Shown here in pieces: positions 1 to 9,776 of a stretch of DNA of 64,000 nucleotides; position 1 is the first letter of the stretch, and each line of letters starts with the position of its first letter. Origin of the DNA: Pseudomonas sp. RIT623. Its GTDB lineage: Bacteria; Pseudomonadota; Gammaproteobacteria; Pseudomonadales; Pseudomonadaceae. The stretch spans positions 186,001 to 250,000 of the forward strand of contig NZ_SOZA01000001.1 in assembly GCF_004519305.1 (NCBI RefSeq), in the 5' to 3' direction. The notes under the pieces were generated by a model that saw nothing but the letters and a program-made list of their open reading frames with translations, searched no databases and was not told the origin of the DNA. Made by a program: the position numbers and the translations under genes.

Positions 1-1272
1 ATAGGAGGCCCGCCCTTTGTCGATGGTCATGCGGTGCATGGCATCGCGCTGGCTGCTGTGGTTGGCGGCAATCGGTCGGTTGATCGGAATTTCGTGGAAG
101 TTCGGCCCACCTAGGCGGCTGATCTGCGTATCGGTGTAGGAGAACAGACGGCCTTGCAGCAACGGGTCATTGGTAAAGTCGATGCCTGGCACGATATGCC
201 CCGGGCAGAAGGCAATCTGCTCCACTTCGGCGAAGAAGTTGTCCGGGTTGCGATCGAGCACCATCTTGCCCAGCGGCGTCACCGGCACCAGCTCCTCGGG
301 GATGAGCTTGGTCGGGTCGAGCAGGTCGAAGTCGAACTTGTGCTCGTCGGCCTCCGGCACGATCTGCACGCCCAGTTCCCATTCCGGGTAGTGCCCAGTC
401 TCGATCGCGTCCCACAGGTCGCGACGGTGGTAATCGGTGTCCTTGCCGGCCAGCTTCTGGGCTTCGTCCCACAGCACCGAGTGCACACCCTGGCGCGGCT
501 TCCAGTGGAACTTGACGAAGCTGGCCACGCCGTCGGCGTTTACCAGCCGGAAGGTATGCACGCCAAAGCCTTCCATCATGCGCAGGCTACGAGGGATGGC
601 GCGGTCGGACATGGCCCAGATCACCATGTGCGCCGACTCCGGCACCAGCGAGACGAAGTCCCAGAACGTATCGTGGGCAGAGCCGCCGGTAGGCATCTCG
701 TTGTGCGGTTCGGGCTTCACCGCATGGACGAAATCGGGAAACTTGATCGCATCCTGGATGAAGAACACCGGCATGTTGTTGCCAACCAGGTCGAAGTTGC
801 CCTCGTCGGTGTAGAACTTCACCGCGAAACCGCGCACGTCACGCACCGTGTCGCCGGAACCACGCGGCCCCTGCACGGTGGAAAAGCGCACGAATACCGG
901 GGTGATGGTGTCCGGGTCCTGGAGGAAGCCGGCCTTGGTCAGCGCGGCGTGACAGCCGTAGCTCTGGAAGTAACCATGGGCACCCGTGCCGCGGGCGTGG
1001 ACGATGCGCTCGGGGATGCGCTCATGGTCGAAGTGGGTAATCTTCTCGCGCATGATGAAGTCTTCGAGCAGCGAGGGCCCGCGGGCACCGGCCTTCAGGC
1101 TGTTCTGGTTGTCGGCGACCTTCACCCCCTGATTGGTGCGCAGCGCCTGGCCGCTGGCGTCGCTGCGGAAGTTTTCCAGGCTCTGCAACTTGGCGTTGGT
1201 GTTGGCCCGATCGGGTGTCTGGGTGCCCGCCACCTGGCTTGCTCGTGGCTCCGGCGTGTTCTTGCTGGCCAT
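1..1272 (-). CDS. katE: Catalase HPII-type, large-subunit (partial, N-terminal 424 residues)
   Basis: Heme catalase that breaks hydrogen peroxide into water and oxygen in the cytoplasm. The frame is open to the left window edge, so only the first 424 residues are seen. The segment around the distal heme histidine reads [11 protein letters not shown], with His92, and the conserved [12 protein letters not shown] segment carries Asn165. These lie 73 residues apart, as His128 and Asn201 do in E. coli HPII. The long N-terminal arm before the catalytic core also points to the large-subunit clade, usually about 700 residues. The ATG at 1272 has a strong GAGGAG ribosome binding site. It is divergent from metN. 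Clade assignment is inferred because the C-terminal flavodoxin-like domain lies outside the window. Confidence 0.93.
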   Translation of the reverse strand, partial: MASKNTPEPRASQVAGTQTPDRANTNAKLQSLENFRSDASGQALRTNQGVKVADNQNSLKAGARGPSLLEDFIMREKITHFDHERIPERIVHARGTGAHGYFQSYGCHAALTKAGFLQDPDTITPVFVRFSTVQGPRGSGDTVRDVRGFAVKFYTDEGNFDLVGNNMPVFFIQDAIKFPDFVHAVKPEPHNEMPTGGSAHDTFWDFVSLVPESAHMVIWAMSDRAIPRSLRMMEGFGVHTFRLVNADGVASFVKFHWKPRQGVHSVLWDEAQKLAGKDTDYHRRDLWDAIETGHYPEWELGVQIVPEADEHKFDFDLLDPTKLIPEELVPVTPLGKMVLDRNPDNFFAEVEQIAFCPGHIVPGIDFTNDPLLQGRLFSYTDTQISRLGGPNFHEIPINRPIAANHSSQRDAMHRMTIDKGRASY

Positions 1273-1497
1273 GTCCGGCTCTCCTCATCAGTCTTCAGGC
1301 TGCCCCAGGGGGGCTGGTTGAAGTAGTGACTGAGGCGCCGCGGCGAGCGTTCAATCTGGATTACCGGTTGTCGCGTTATGCCCAACGGATTGGACGAATC
1401 GGAAATTAGTGATAAGTACCGCTATTGAAAAAGGCTAAAATGCGCCACCCCGGCACACCGCCAGCCCAATTTCCATGCGCCCCACAAGGTTCGCTCA
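1273..1497. promoter_or_regulatory. Divergent katE / metN control region
   Basis: A 225-base gap holds the promoters of both divergent genes. On the plus side a TAAAAT hexamer near 1436 is a possible -10 for metN, but no good -35 is paired with it. No SAM riboswitch-like fold was recognised in front of the methionine transporter. Confidence 0.4.
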
Positions 1498-2505
1498 GTG
1501 ATCGAGTTTCAAAACGTCCACAAGACCTACCGCGTCGCCGGTAGGGATATCCCGGCCCTGAACCCGACCAGCCTGACCATCGAAGATGGCCAGGTGTTCG
1601 GCCTGATCGGCCACTCCGGTGCCGGCAAGAGCACCATGCTGCGCCTGATCAACCGCCTCGAGGAGCCCTCCGGCGGCAAGATCGTCGTCGACGGCGAAGA
1701 TGTCACCGGCTTCGACGCCAACCAGCTGCGCAGCTTCCGCCAGCAGGTCGGGATGATCTTCCAGCACTTCAACCTGCTGGCCTCCAAGACCGTCGCCGAA
1801 AACGTCGCCCTGCCGCTGGTACTGGCCGGCGAGCTGCCACGTGCGCAGATCGACAAGCGCGTGACCGAACTGCTGGCCCGCGTCGGTCTGCAGGACCACG
1901 CCAGGAAGTATCCGGCCCAGCTGTCGGGCGGGCAGAAGCAGCGCGTCGGCATCGCCCGTGCCCTGTCCACCAATCCGAAGATCCTGCTCTGCGACGAGGC
2001 CACCAGCGCCCTTGACCCACAGACCACCGCCTCGGTGCTGCAACTGCTGGCCGAGATCAACCGCGAACTGAAGCTGACCATCGTGCTGATCACCCATGAA
2101 ATGGATGTGATCCGCCGGGTCTGCGACCGCGTGGCGGTGATGGATGCCGGGCAGATCGTCGAGCAAGGCCCGGTGGCCGAGGTGTTCCTGCACCCGCAGC
2201 ACCCAACCACCAAGCGCTTCGTCCAGGAAGACGAGCAGGTCGACGAGAACGAGCAACGCGACGACTTCACCCATGTGCCGGGGCGCATCGTGCGCCTGAC
2301 CTTCCAGGGCGACGCCACCTATGCGCCGTTGCTGGGCACCGTGGCCCGCGAAACCGGCGTGGACTACAGCATCCTTGCCGGGCGTATCGATCGCATCAAG
2401 GACATTCCCTATGGCCAGCTGACCCTCGCCCTGATCGGTGGCGACATGGAGGCGGCGTTCGCCCGCTTCACGGCGGCTGACGTACATATGGAGGTACTGC
2501 GTTGA
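1498..2505 (+). CDS. metN: Methionine ABC transporter ATP-binding protein MetN
   Basis: ATPase of the MetNIQ importer for L- and D-methionine; two copies sit on the cytoplasmic face of the MetI dimer. The 335 residues show Walker [10 protein letters not shown] (38-46), the ABC signature LSGGQ (142-146), and Walker B with the catalytic glutamate in [12 protein letters not shown] (162-173). A C-terminal NIL-type domain (about 260-335) binds methionine and gives trans-inhibition in known members. The start is GTG, preceded by AAGG, and the stop overlaps the metI start by one base (TGATG). It is the first gene of a metN-metI-metQ operon. Confidence 0.95.
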   Translation: MIEFQNVHKTYRVAGRDIPALNPTSLTIEDGQVFGLIGHSGAGKSTMLRLINRLEEPSGGKIVVDGEDVTGFDANQLRSFRQQVGMIFQHFNLLASKTVAENVALPLVLAGELPRAQIDKRVTELLARVGLQDHARKYPAQLSGGQKQRVGIARALSTNPKILLCDEATSALDPQTTASVLQLLAEINRELKLTIVLITHEMDVIRRVCDRVAVMDAGQIVEQGPVAEVFLHPQHPTTKRFVQEDEQVDENEQRDDFTHVPGRIVRLTFQGDATYAPLLGTVARETGVDYSILAGRIDRIKDIPYGQLTLALIGGDMEAAFARFTAADVHMEVLR

Positions 2506-3176
2506 TGGATATCCTGAACTACTTTGCCAACGTCGACTGGGTCGAGATCTGGCAGGCGACCAACGACACCCTGATCATGCTGTTCACCTCGCTGGTGTTC
2601 ATCGTGCTGCTGGGATTGCCCCTGGGCGTGGTGCTGTTCCTGTTCAGCCCGCGGCAGATGTTCGAGCACACCAAGTTCTATGCGGTGCTGGCGACCATCG
2701 TCAACATCGTGCGCTCGGTGCCGTTCATCATCCTGCTGATCGTGATGATCCCGGTCACGGTGCTGATCACTGGCACCTCGCTGGGTGTCGCCGGGGCCAT
2801 TCCACCACTGGTGGTGGGCACCACGCCGTTCTTCGCGCGCCTGGTGGAAACCGCCCTGCGCGAGGTCGACCGCGGCATCATCGAGGCCACCCAGTCGATG
2901 GGCGCCACCACCCGCCAGATCATCTTCAAGGCCGTGCTGCCTGAAGCGATGCCGGGCATCATCGCCGCCATCACCGTGACCGCCATCACCTTGGTGTCCT
3001 ACACCGCCATGGCCGGCGTGGTCGGCGCCGGCGGCCTGGGCGACCTGTCGATCCGCTTCGGCTACCAGCGCTTCCAGACCGACGTGATGATCGTCACCGT
3101 GGTGCTACTGGTGATCCTGGTCCAGGTGCTGCAGATGATCGGCGACAAGCTGGTCGTGCATTATTCCCGTAAGTAA
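2505..3176 (+). CDS. metI: Methionine ABC transporter permease MetI
   Basis: Inner-membrane permease of the methionine importer, 223 residues with about five hydrophobic segments. The cytoplasmic coupling region EATQSMGATTRQIIFKAVLP contains the EAA-type motif that docks on MetN. The ATG at 2505 shares a base with the metN stop and has a GGAG ribosome binding site at about 2490; an in-frame TTG one codon upstream is possible but not needed. A perfect inverted repeat follows in the gap before metQ. Confidence 0.95.
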   Translation: MDILNYFANVDWVEIWQATNDTLIMLFTSLVFIVLLGLPLGVVLFLFSPRQMFEHTKFYAVLATIVNIVRSVPFIILLIVMIPVTVLITGTSLGVAGAIPPLVVGTTPFFARLVETALREVDRGIIEATQSMGATTRQIIFKAVLPEAMPGIIAAITVTAITLVSYTAMAGVVGAGGLGDLSIRFGYQRFQTDVMIVTVVLLVILVQVLQMIGDKLVVHYSRK

Positions 3177-3184
3177 CCCCAATG

Positions 3185-3203
3185 GGGTCGGCCTGGCCGA
3201 CCC
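3185..3203. repeat. Perfect 9-base inverted repeat between metI and metQ
   Basis: GGGTCGGCC and its exact reverse complement GGCCGACCC are separated by one base in the 64-base metI-metQ gap. There is no following T run, so it is not a classical terminator. A stem here could stabilise the upstream message or damp read-through and so set the ratio of binding protein to permease. That role is inferred from position only. Confidence 0.5.
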
Positions 3204-3240
3204 GTTCGGGGGCCTTCGCGGCCCTCACAAGGAGTGATCA

Positions 3241-4011
3241 ATGAAGAAGCTGCTTGCTGTTGTCGCCGCCGTCGCGGCCTTCTCGGCCAACGCCGAGACC
3301 CTGACCGTCGCCGCCACCCCGGTGCCGCACGCCGAGATCCTCAACTTCGTCAAGCCACAGCTGGCGAAGGAAGGCGTGGAGCTGAAGGTCAAGGAGTTCA
3401 CCGACTACATCCAGCCGAACGTGCAGGTGTCGGAAAAGCGCCTGGACGCCAACTTCTTCCAGCACCAGCCGTACCTCGATGAGTTCAACAAGGCCAAGGG
3501 TACTCACCTGGTAAGCGTCGCCGGCGTGCACATCGAGCCGCTGGGCGTGTACTCGACCAAGGTCAAGCAGCTCGACGAACTGCCTTCCGGCGCCGCCGTG
3601 GTCATTCCCAACGACGCCACCAACGGCGGCCGCGCCCTGCTGCTGCTGGACAAGGCCGGGGTGATCAAGCTCAAGGACAACACGAACATCCTGTCGACCA
3701 TCAAGGATATCGCCGAGAACCCGAAAGGCTTGAAGTTCCGCGAACTGGAAGCGGCCACCATCCCGCGCGTGCTGACCCAGGTCGATGCCGCCCTGATCAA
3801 CACCAACTACGCGCTGGAAGCCAAGCTCAACCCGGAAAAAGATGCCCTGGCCATCGAAGGCAAGGACTCTCCGTACGTGAACATCCTGGTGACCCGCGAG
3901 GACAACAAGGACGCGGACGCGGTGAAGAAGCTGGTACAGGCCCTGCACTCGCCTGAGGTGAAGCAGTTCATCACCGAGAAGTACAAGGGCGCCGTGGTGC
4001 CAGCATTCTAA
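3241..4011 (+). CDS. metQ: Methionine ABC transporter substrate-binding protein MetQ
   Basis: Periplasmic methionine-binding protein of the NlpA family, 256 residues. A signal peptide of about 18 residues (KKLLAVVAAVAAFSANA) lacks a lipobox cysteine, so the protein is probably soluble in the periplasm rather than a lipoprotein as in E. coli. The mature part begins ETLTVAATPVPHAEIL, typical of the family, and contains the conserved ANFFQHQPYLDEFN segment. AAGGAG lies just ahead of the ATG. It closes the metNIQ operon and is followed by an inverted REP pair that separates it from the convergent SCO gene. Confidence 0.95.
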   Translation: MKKLLAVVAAVAAFSANAETLTVAATPVPHAEILNFVKPQLAKEGVELKVKEFTDYIQPNVQVSEKRLDANFFQHQPYLDEFNKAKGTHLVSVAGVHIEPLGVYSTKVKQLDELPSGAAVVIPNDATNGGRALLLLDKAGVIKLKDNTNILSTIKDIAENPKGLKFRELEAATIPRVLTQVDAALINTNYALEAKLNPEKDALAIEGKDSPYVNILVTREDNKDADAVKKLVQALHSPEVKQFITEKYKGAVVPAF

Positions 4012-4021
4012 GCTGACATCC

Positions 4022-4109
4022 CCGGGGCCGCTTTGCGGCCCATCGCGACACAAGGCCGCTCCTACAGAGGCAATGCGCTTGCCTGTAGGAGCGGCCTGCG
4101 AAGCAGACC
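4022..4109. repeat. REP pair, inverted (GGCCGCTCCTAC type)
   Basis: Two facing copies, GGCCGCTCCTACAGAGGCA and GCCTGTAGGAGCGGCC, with a flanking GGGGCCGCTTTGCGGCCC hairpin on the left. They fill the gap between the convergent metQ and SCO genes and can fold into a long hairpin. Confidence 0.85.
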
Positions 4110-4117
4110 TAGCGATG

Positions 4118-4750
4118 TCAATCGCGCTTGACCAGCCCTGGCAACTGCGCCACCAGCTTCTGGTTGTTGAACGGCGCACGAATGAACCCACGCTGACGCC
4201 CGTCCGGCCCGACGATGGCCAGATTGCCGCTGTGATCCACGGTATACCCAGGCTTGCTGGTATCGGCCGGAATGAACGGGATGCTCAAGGCATTGGCCAG
4301 CTTCTGGGTATCCTCGATCGACCCCGCCACCCCGAGGAAATCCTTGTCGAAATAGCCCAGGTACTGCTTGAGCTGGTTCGGCGTGTCGCGGTTCGGGTCG
4401 ACGCTCACCAGCACCACCTGCAGACGCTCCAGCGCCTCCTTGGGCAGCTCGCTCTTCACCTGGCGCAGCTGGGCGAGGGTGGTCGGGCAGATGTCCGGGC
4501 AGTAGGTGTAGCCGAAGAACAGCAACGACCACTTGCCCTTGAGCTGGTCCAGCACCAGCGGCTGGCCGTTCTGGTCGGTCATGCTCACGTCCGGCACGCT
4601 GCGGCTCTGCGGCAGCAGGATGATGCCGGCGTCGATCAGTTCGGTGGGGTTCAACTGACCGCGGTCGTTGAGCACCTTGTTGACGGTCAGGCCCATGATC
4701 AGCGCGACCAGGGCAACGAGGATGAAGACGGTTTTCTGGGTTCGGGTCAT
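4118..4750 (-). CDS. SCO1/SenC family copper chaperone
   Basis: Membrane-anchored thioredoxin-fold protein that delivers copper to the CuA site of cytochrome oxidase subunit II. The 210 residues start with one membrane segment (about 7-25). The copper site is CPDIC (Cys84, Cys88) plus His173 in TVDHSGN, all present. The start ATG overlaps the heme O synthase stop by four bases (ATGA). It is the last gene of the oxidase cluster, which fits a maturation role for coxB. Confidence 0.92.
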   Translation of the reverse strand: MTRTQKTVFILVALVALIMGLTVNKVLNDRGQLNPTELIDAGIILLPQSRSVPDVSMTDQNGQPLVLDQLKGKWSLLFFGYTYCPDICPTTLAQLRQVKSELPKEALERLQVVLVSVDPNRDTPNQLKQYLGYFDKDFLGVAGSIEDTQKLANALSIPFIPADTSKPGYTVDHSGNLAIVGPDGRQRGFIRAPFNNQKLVAQLPGLVKRD

Positions 4751-5646
4751 AGGTTCAGCAACAAGTAGTGGTCAACGAGCAGCGCGATGAACAGGGCGAA
4801 CAGGTAGCCGATAGAGTACTTGAACGTGCCGATCGCCGCGTGCGGCCGGGTGCCACGGTACAACACCCAGGCCCACTGCAGGAAGCGCAGGCCCAACCCC
4901 AGGGCACAGGCAAGGTAGAGCGGGCCGCTCATGTGGATGGCATACGGCAGCAGGCTCACGGCCAGCAGAATCAAGGTGTACAGCAGGATATGCAGGGCGG
5001 TGTAGCGCTCGCCATGGGTCACCGGCAGCATGGGAATATCGGCCTTGGCGTACTCGGCCTTGCGGTGGATGGCCAGGGCCCAGAAGTGCGGCGGGGTCCA
5101 GGCGAAGATGATCAGCACCAGCAGCAGTGGTTCGGCGCTCACATGACCGCTCACCGCCACCCAGCCGAGCAATGGTGGGGCCGCACCGGCCAGGCCGCCA
5201 ATCACGATGTTCTGCGGCGTGGCACGCTTGAGATAGCCGGTGTAGAGCAGCGCATAGCCCAACAGCGAGGCCAGCGTCAGCCAGGCGGTGAGGGGGTTGG
5301 TGAACACCAGCAGCAGGCCCATCCCCGCCAAGGCCAGCAGCAGGGCGAACAGCAACGCCGGTAGTGGCGCGACCCGGCCCTGGGCCAGCGGGCGCTTGTG
5401 GGTGCGGGCCATCAGCGCGTCGATGCGCCGGTCCAGCACGTGGTTGACCGCCGCCGCGCCCCCCGCGCACAAGGCGATGCCGAGGTTGCCGAACAGCAGC
5501 ACGCTCCAGGCCACGCCCGCGCGGGTGGCGAGGAACATGCCCACCAGCGAGGTGATCAGCATCAGCACCACCACCTTGGGTTTGGTCAGCTCCATGTAGT
5601 CGCGCCAACCGGCGCGTGGGCTATCCGTGCTCAGAAGCGTCGCCAC
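4747..5646 (-). CDS. cyoE: Protoheme IX farnesyltransferase (heme O synthase)
   Basis: Integral membrane prenyltransferase of the UbiA family that adds a farnesyl group to heme B to make heme O, the precursor of heme A for the aa3 oxidase. The 299 residues have about nine membrane spans and the polyprenyl-diphosphate motif [20 protein letters not shown] (NxxxDxxxD). The GTG start at 5646 lies within the end of ctaA (16-base overlap), so the two are translated together. Also called ctaB; this copy belongs with the cox genes rather than with a cyo operon. Confidence 0.92.
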   Translation of the reverse strand: MATLLSTDSPRAGWRDYMELTKPKVVVLMLITSLVGMFLATRAGVAWSVLLFGNLGIALCAGGAAAVNHVLDRRIDALMARTHKRPLAQGRVAPLPALLFALLLALAGMGLLLVFTNPLTAWLTLASLLGYALLYTGYLKRATPQNIVIGGLAGAAPPLLGWVAVSGHVSAEPLLLVLIIFAWTPPHFWALAIHRKAEYAKADIPMLPVTHGERYTALHILLYTLILLAVSLLPYAIHMSGPLYLACALGLGLRFLQWAWVLYRGTRPHAAIGTFKYSIGYLFALFIALLVDHYLLLNL

Positions 5647-6704
5647 GAGTCGTTCCTCATGTGATGGGAAATGCCCACGCTGGTGATCGGCCGCAGGCGC
5701 CAGCCATGGCCCACGCGCACCTTGTCAGCCACGCGGATGCGGTAGTTCACCAGCACCATGGTCAGCAGCAGCAGCACCCCGCCGGCGTTGTGGGCAACGG
5801 CCACGCCCAGTGGCAGGTGGAACAATACATTGCTGATGCCCAGGCCCAGCTGCAACGCCAGTGCCAGCAATACCAGGCGCGCCAGGCCGCTCAGGCCATG
5901 GCGGTGCAGCTTCCAGCCGAGCATCGATAGAACCGCCAGCACCAGCATTGCGCCGAGCCGGTGGCTGACATGGATGGCCGTACGCGCATCGCTGTCCAGT
6001 TGCCCGCCCAGGTAATTGGGGCCGACATGCTGGGTCAGGTGGAAGCCGTTGCTGAAGTCCGCCGCTGGCCACCACTGGCCATGGCAAGTGGGTAGGTCGA
6101 TGCAGGCCACCGCCGCGTAGTTGGCGCTGACCCAACCCCCCAGGGCGATCTGGCCGATCACCACCAGCAGCGCCAGCGCGGCGATCCGCCGCAGGCTCAG
6201 CGGCAGTTTCGGCAAGGGCGCAAAGGCCCGAGATAGACGCAGGGATAGCAGGAAAAGCAGGCTCACCGTGGTGAACCCGCCAAGCAGGTGCGCGGTCACC
6301 ACCTGGGGCCATAGTTTCAGTGTCACGGTCCACATGCCGAACGCCGCCTGGGCCAGCACCACCCCCAGCAGCAACACCGGCAGGCGATAGGGCTGGCCGT
6401 CATGGGCATGCCGGCGTACAGCCTGGAAGGCAAGCAGCGCGATCACCAGCGCCAGGGTGCCGGCGAAATAGCGATGGACCATCTCCGCCCAGCCCTTGGC
6501 TTCTTCCACCGGGTGCTCAGGGAAGTGCAGCTCGGCATGGGCCAGTTGGGCATCGGTCTTGGGCACGCTGATGAAGCCGTAGCACCCCGGCCAGTCGGGG
6601 CAGCCAAGACCGGCGTGAGTCAGCCGAGTGTAGGCGCCGAGCAGCACGACCAGCAGCGCCAGCAGCGTGGCGAACACAGCAAGGCGGAATCCGGGTCTGG
6701 CCAT
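5631..6704 (-). CDS. ctaA: Heme A synthase (COX15/CtaA)
   Basis: Membrane monooxygenase that converts heme O to heme A. The 357 residues contain about eight membrane spans, with the family histidines seen in [26 protein letters not shown] and AHNAGGV. A cysteine pair in the first periplasmic loop ([12 protein letters not shown]) matches the family. GGAGG lies ahead of the ATG. It works with the overlapping heme O synthase downstream. Confidence 0.93.
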   Translation of the reverse strand: MARPGFRLAVFATLLALLVVLLGAYTRLTHAGLGCPDWPGCYGFISVPKTDAQLAHAELHFPEHPVEEAKGWAEMVHRYFAGTLALVIALLAFQAVRRHAHDGQPYRLPVLLLGVVLAQAAFGMWTVTLKLWPQVVTAHLLGGFTTVSLLFLLSLRLSRAFAPLPKLPLSLRRIAALALLVVIGQIALGGWVSANYAAVACIDLPTCHGQWWPAADFSNGFHLTQHVGPNYLGGQLDSDARTAIHVSHRLGAMLVLAVLSMLGWKLHRHGLSGLARLVLLALALQLGLGISNVLFHLPLGVAVAHNAGGVLLLLTMVLVNYRIRVADKVRVGHGWRLRPITSVGISHHMRNDSWRRF

Positions 6705-6713
6705 GGCAGCCTC

Positions 6714-7292
6714 CTAGCCGATGTTGGAAAGCTTGAGCAGGTGACGCAGGTCGTCCAGCACATGCTTGCCCTTGACCTTGGCGTCGTAGCGCAGCACCAG
6801 GTTGCCGTGGGGATCGACGATCCACAGTTGCGGGGCAGTGTCGCCCACCTTCTGGATATAGCGCTGGGCGTCCAGCGGATAGCGTTGCAACTGCGGGTAC
6901 TCACGGCCCAGCAGCGCCTGGTAGTCGGCGGCCAGCGGCTGGGCCGCCGCCAGGGCATGGCTGGCGCGGCCGGCGTCGCGGCCCAGGCCGACCTGGATCT
7001 GCCGGGCCAGGTACACCAGTTGCTGGCATTCCTCGACACAGGCTCCTGGGACGCTGACCAGCAGTTGCCAACGCTCGTCCTGGGCATCGATGCCGATATC
7101 CGCCCGGCCCTCGCCATTGCCGATCATCACACCGTGATAACTGCGACCTTCCGGTACCCAGAACTTGAGCTTGTACATGCTGGTGGCAAGGATCATCGGC
7201 CCGAGCACGACGAACAGGATCAACAGCAGTTGCAGGCGCCCGCGGGGCTTGCGGCGGTCAGGCACGTCCAGTGGACTGGTGGCGGCGGCCAT
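6714..7292 (-). CDS. Conserved membrane-anchored protein of the cytochrome oxidase cluster
   Basis: Protein of 192 residues with one N-terminal membrane segment (about 22-40, LLLILFVVLGPMILATSMYKL) and a soluble periplasmic part. The domain has a thioredoxin-like look (QLWIVDPHGNLVLRYDAKVKGKHVLDDLRHLL), but the usual CxxC is not present; the only nearby cysteines are in GACVEECQQ. The frame stays open upstream, but the start is placed at ATG 7292 with an AAGGAGAA site. Its position between SURF1 and ctaA suggests oxidase assembly, perhaps redox or copper handling; this is inference. Confidence 0.8.
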   Translation of the reverse strand: MAAATSPLDVPDRRKPRGRLQLLLILFVVLGPMILATSMYKLKFWVPEGRSYHGVMIGNGEGRADIGIDAQDERWQLLVSVPGACVEECQQLVYLARQIQVGLGRDAGRASHALAAAQPLAADYQALLGREYPQLQRYPLDAQRYIQKVGDTAPQLWIVDPHGNLVLRYDAKVKGKHVLDDLRHLLKLSNIG

Positions 7293-8001
7293 GGCGGTTC
7301 TCCTTGTCGTTGTGATGCCAGCCGAAATACAGGTAGAGCAGGACCAGCGCGCTGGCCAGGGCGAACCATTGCACGGCGTAGCCCTGGTGCTTTTCCGGGC
7401 CCATGGCGACCACCGGCCAGTCCAGGCGGTAGGCACCAGGGCCTGGCTGCAGGCGTAGTTCCTGGGCAAAGCCCTCACGGCCCAGCTGCTGCCAGAGCCC
7501 GGCCGGTTCGATTGCCGTCAGCAGTTGCGGCCACTGGCCGTCGGGGTTGTCCGGGTGCAGTTGGAAGGTCTTGCCCGGCGGCACGTAGACCGTGGCGTCC
7601 AGCGCCAGCGCCTGGCTCGGCGTGTCGAAGGGCACCGGCACGCGACGGTCGGGCCACGCCAGCCAGCCGCGATTGACCAGCAACCACATGCCGCTGGCCT
7701 GGTCGTGGAAGGGCTGCAGCAGCTCGACGCCGGCCTTGCCGTCGCGCATCTGGTTGTCCAGCAACAGGCTGTGACCGGCATCGAACCGACCATACAGGTG
7801 CACGGGGTAGAACGCTGGGTCCGGCAGCTGGCGCAACCGGTCAGCAGTGACCGGCGCCTCGATCTGGCGCTCGGTGTAGGTGGCCAGCAGGTCACGCTTT
7901 TCGTCGGCGCGCCGCAGTTGCCAGCAGCCGAGCGCGATCAACCCCGGCAGCAGCGCAAGCACCACCAGGGTCGGTACCAGGCCTGGGCGAAACGGCTTCA
8001 C
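7258..8001 (-). CDS. SURF1 family cytochrome oxidase assembly protein
   Basis: Membrane protein needed to insert heme A into subunit I of aa3 oxidases. The 247 residues have the family layout: one membrane span at each end (about 9-27 and 210-230) around a periplasmic domain. It shows the conserved LGCWQLRRADEK after the first span, LLVNRGWLAW in the middle, and HQGYAVQWFALA ahead of the last span. The start is GTG with GAGG ahead of it. Its 3' end overlaps the next gene by 35 bases. Confidence 0.92.
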   Translation of the reverse strand: MKPFRPGLVPTLVVLALLPGLIALGCWQLRRADEKRDLLATYTERQIEAPVTADRLRQLPDPAFYPVHLYGRFDAGHSLLLDNQMRDGKAGVELLQPFHDQASGMWLLVNRGWLAWPDRRVPVPFDTPSQALALDATVYVPPGKTFQLHPDNPDGQWPQLLTAIEPAGLWQQLGREGFAQELRLQPGPGAYRLDWPVVAMGPEKHQGYAVQWFALASALVLLYLYFGWHHNDKENRHGRRHQSTGRA

Positions 8002-8063
8002 CAGGGCCTCGTGAGGTCGAGCGCTATACTTGTATCCATCACCGCATCCCCCGGAGTGTCGCC

Positions 8064-8267
8064 ATGCTCAAGGCCGCAATTGTCCTGATGCTGCTGGCCA
8101 CCATCGCCAGCCTGTTCAGTGGCCTGGTATTCCTGGTCAAGGACGACGACCAGTCGACCCGCCTGCTCAAGGCCCTTACCGTGCGCGTCGCCCTCGCCAC
8201 CCTGACCATCGCCCTGGTGGCCTGGGGCTTCATCAGCGGGCAGTTGGTCTCCCACGCGCCGTTCTGA
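8064..8267 (+). CDS. Small twin-transmembrane protein, DUF2909 family
   Basis: Protein of 67 residues made almost entirely of two membrane helices (about 4-24 and 40-60) joined by a charged loop KDDDQSTR. This is the twin-transmembrane DUF2909 pattern; function unknown. It is the only plus-strand gene inside the oxidase cluster, divergent from SURF1 and convergent with coxC, so it has its own promoter in the 62-base gap at 8002-8063. A GGAG site precedes the ATG. Confidence 0.85.
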   Translation: MLKAAIVLMLLATIASLFSGLVFLVKDDDQSTRLLKALTVRVALATLTIALVAWGFISGQLVSHAPF

Positions 8268-8279
8268 ATTACCTCGGTC

Positions 8280-8305
8280 CCTGTAGGAGCGGCCTTGCCG
8301 CCTTT
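8280..8305. repeat. Single REP half-element
   Basis: CTGTAGGAGCGGCCTTGCCG, a lone copy of the type A core, lies between the convergent DUF2909 and coxC genes and touches the coxC stop codon. Confidence 0.7.
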
Positions 8306-9192
8306 CAGAGCACATAGACAAAGATGAACAACCCTACCCACACCACATCGACGAAGTGCCAGTACCAGCTCGCCGCCTCGAAACCGAAGTGCTTGTCCGG
8401 GTCGAAGTGCCCGCGCAGCACCCGGCAGAACATCACGAACAGGATCAACGTGCCCAAGGTCACGTGCGCGCCGTGGAACCCGGTAAGCATGAAGAACGTC
8501 GCGCCGTAGATGCCCGAACCCAAGGTCAGCCCGAGTTTGTTGTAGGCCTCGTGGTACTCGTAGGCCTGCAGCACGAGAAACCCGATCCCCAGCAGGATGG
8601 TCAGCCCCAGCCACAGTTTCAGCGCGCCACGGTGCCCCTTGCGCAGGGCGTGGTGGGCGATGGTCACGGTGACGCTGGAACTCACCAGCAGGATGGTATT
8701 GATCAGCGGCAGGTGCCACGGATCGATGACTTCCTTAGGTGGCGGGAACAGCTTCGGGTCGGGTGTGTGCAACAACGGCCAGACGAACTCGAAGTTGGGC
8801 CAGAGCATGTGCGTCACGCCCTTGGCCCCATCGCCCCCCAGCCACGGCCCGGCCAGCACCCGCACGTAGAACAGCGCGCCGAAGAAGGCCAGGAAGAACA
8901 TCACCTCGGAGAAGATGAACCAGCTCATGCCCCAGCGGAACGAGCGGTCCATCTGCGCACTGTAGAGCCCGGCGTGGCTTTCCTTGACCACCGCGCCGAA
9001 CCAGCCGAACAGCATGTAGGCCAGGAACAGCGCGCCGACGAAGAAAATCAGCGGCCCGTGGGACTCCGGGTGGCCGGCCTTGAGGTCGTTGAACCAGGTG
9101 CCGAGCCCGAACACCGTGATGAACATGCCGATCGTGGCAATGATCGGCCACTTGCTCTGCGCCGGTACGTAGTAATGCTCGTGGCTTGCCAT
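8305..9192 (-). CDS. coxC: Cytochrome c oxidase subunit III
   Basis: Third core subunit of the aa3 oxidase, a seven-helix membrane protein of 295 residues. The last helices hold the usual GFHGAHVTLGT and FEAASWYWHFVDVVWVGLF segments of the family, including the conserved glutamate, histidines and tryptophans. AAGGAG precedes the ATG. It follows ctaG by 16 bases and belongs to the coxB-coxA-ctaG-coxC operon. Confidence 0.95.
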   Translation of the reverse strand: MASHEHYYVPAQSKWPIIATIGMFITVFGLGTWFNDLKAGHPESHGPLIFFVGALFLAYMLFGWFGAVVKESHAGLYSAQMDRSFRWGMSWFIFSEVMFFLAFFGALFYVRVLAGPWLGGDGAKGVTHMLWPNFEFVWPLLHTPDPKLFPPPKEVIDPWHLPLINTILLVSSSVTVTIAHHALRKGHRGALKLWLGLTILLGIGFLVLQAYEYHEAYNKLGLTLGSGIYGATFFMLTGFHGAHVTLGTLILFVMFCRVLRGHFDPDKHFGFEAASWYWHFVDVVWVGLFIFVYVL

Positions 9193-9208
9193 GATGTATC
9201 TCCTTCCC

Positions 9209-9766
9209 TCAGCGGGCGCCCTCGGTCGCGGCGTGGGCGACCGGGGGGTGGCGAGCGGTGATGTCGAACAGGGTGTAGGCCAGGGTCAGGTGTTTCACCG
9301 ACTCCGGCAGGTCGCGGTCGACGATGAAGCGCACCGGCATCTCGATGCGCTCACCGGGCTGCAGGACCTGCTGGGTGAAACAGAAGCACTCGGTCTTGTG
9401 GAAGTACGCTGCGGCCTCGGCGGGAGTGATGCTGGGGATGGCCTGGGCGCTCATGGGCTGGTTGGTCGGGTTGCGGGCCACGAAGATCATCTGGTTCACC
9501 GCCCCCGGGTTGACCTCGATCTGGTCGGCGGTGGAGTGGAACTCCCAGCTCATGTCGCCGGCATTGGTCGACATGAACTGCACCCGCACCGAACGGGTCG
9601 GGTCGCTCACCTGGGTGCCGGCGTACTGCCCGCCGGTTTTGCCATTGATGCCGAAGGCCTTGCACATCACGTCGTAGATCGGCACCAAGGCAAAGCCGAA
9701 GGCGAACATCACCACCGTCAGCATCAGCAGGCGGCTGACCAGGCGTTTGAGCGACAAGCCGTCCAT
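9209..9766 (-). CDS. ctaG: Cytochrome c oxidase assembly protein CtaG (Cox11)
   Basis: Membrane-tethered copper chaperone for the CuB site of subunit I. The 185 residues carry one N-terminal span (about 11-30), a conserved cysteine at 35 (VMCKAFGINGKTGG) and the Cu(I)-binding motif CFCF at 127-130. It lies 10 bases after coxA and 16 before coxC, the usual operon position for Cox11. Confidence 0.94.
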   Translation of the reverse strand: MDGLSLKRLVSRLLMLTVVMFAFGFALVPIYDVMCKAFGINGKTGGQYAGTQVSDPTRSVRVQFMSTNAGDMSWEFHSTADQIEVNPGAVNQMIFVARNPTNQPMSAQAIPSITPAEAAAYFHKTECFCFTQQVLQPGERIEMPVRFIVDRDLPESVKHLTLAYTLFDITARHPPVAHAATEGAR

Positions 9767-9776
9767 GGGCAGACTC

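Noticed and set aside
154..1326. Open frame of 390 codons on the plus strand at the left edge
   Set aside because: The minus strand here encodes a clear catalase; the plus-strand frame is its shadow.
1273..1497. SAM riboswitch ahead of metN
   Set aside because: No conserved riboswitch core or terminator hairpin was recognised in the 225-base gap.
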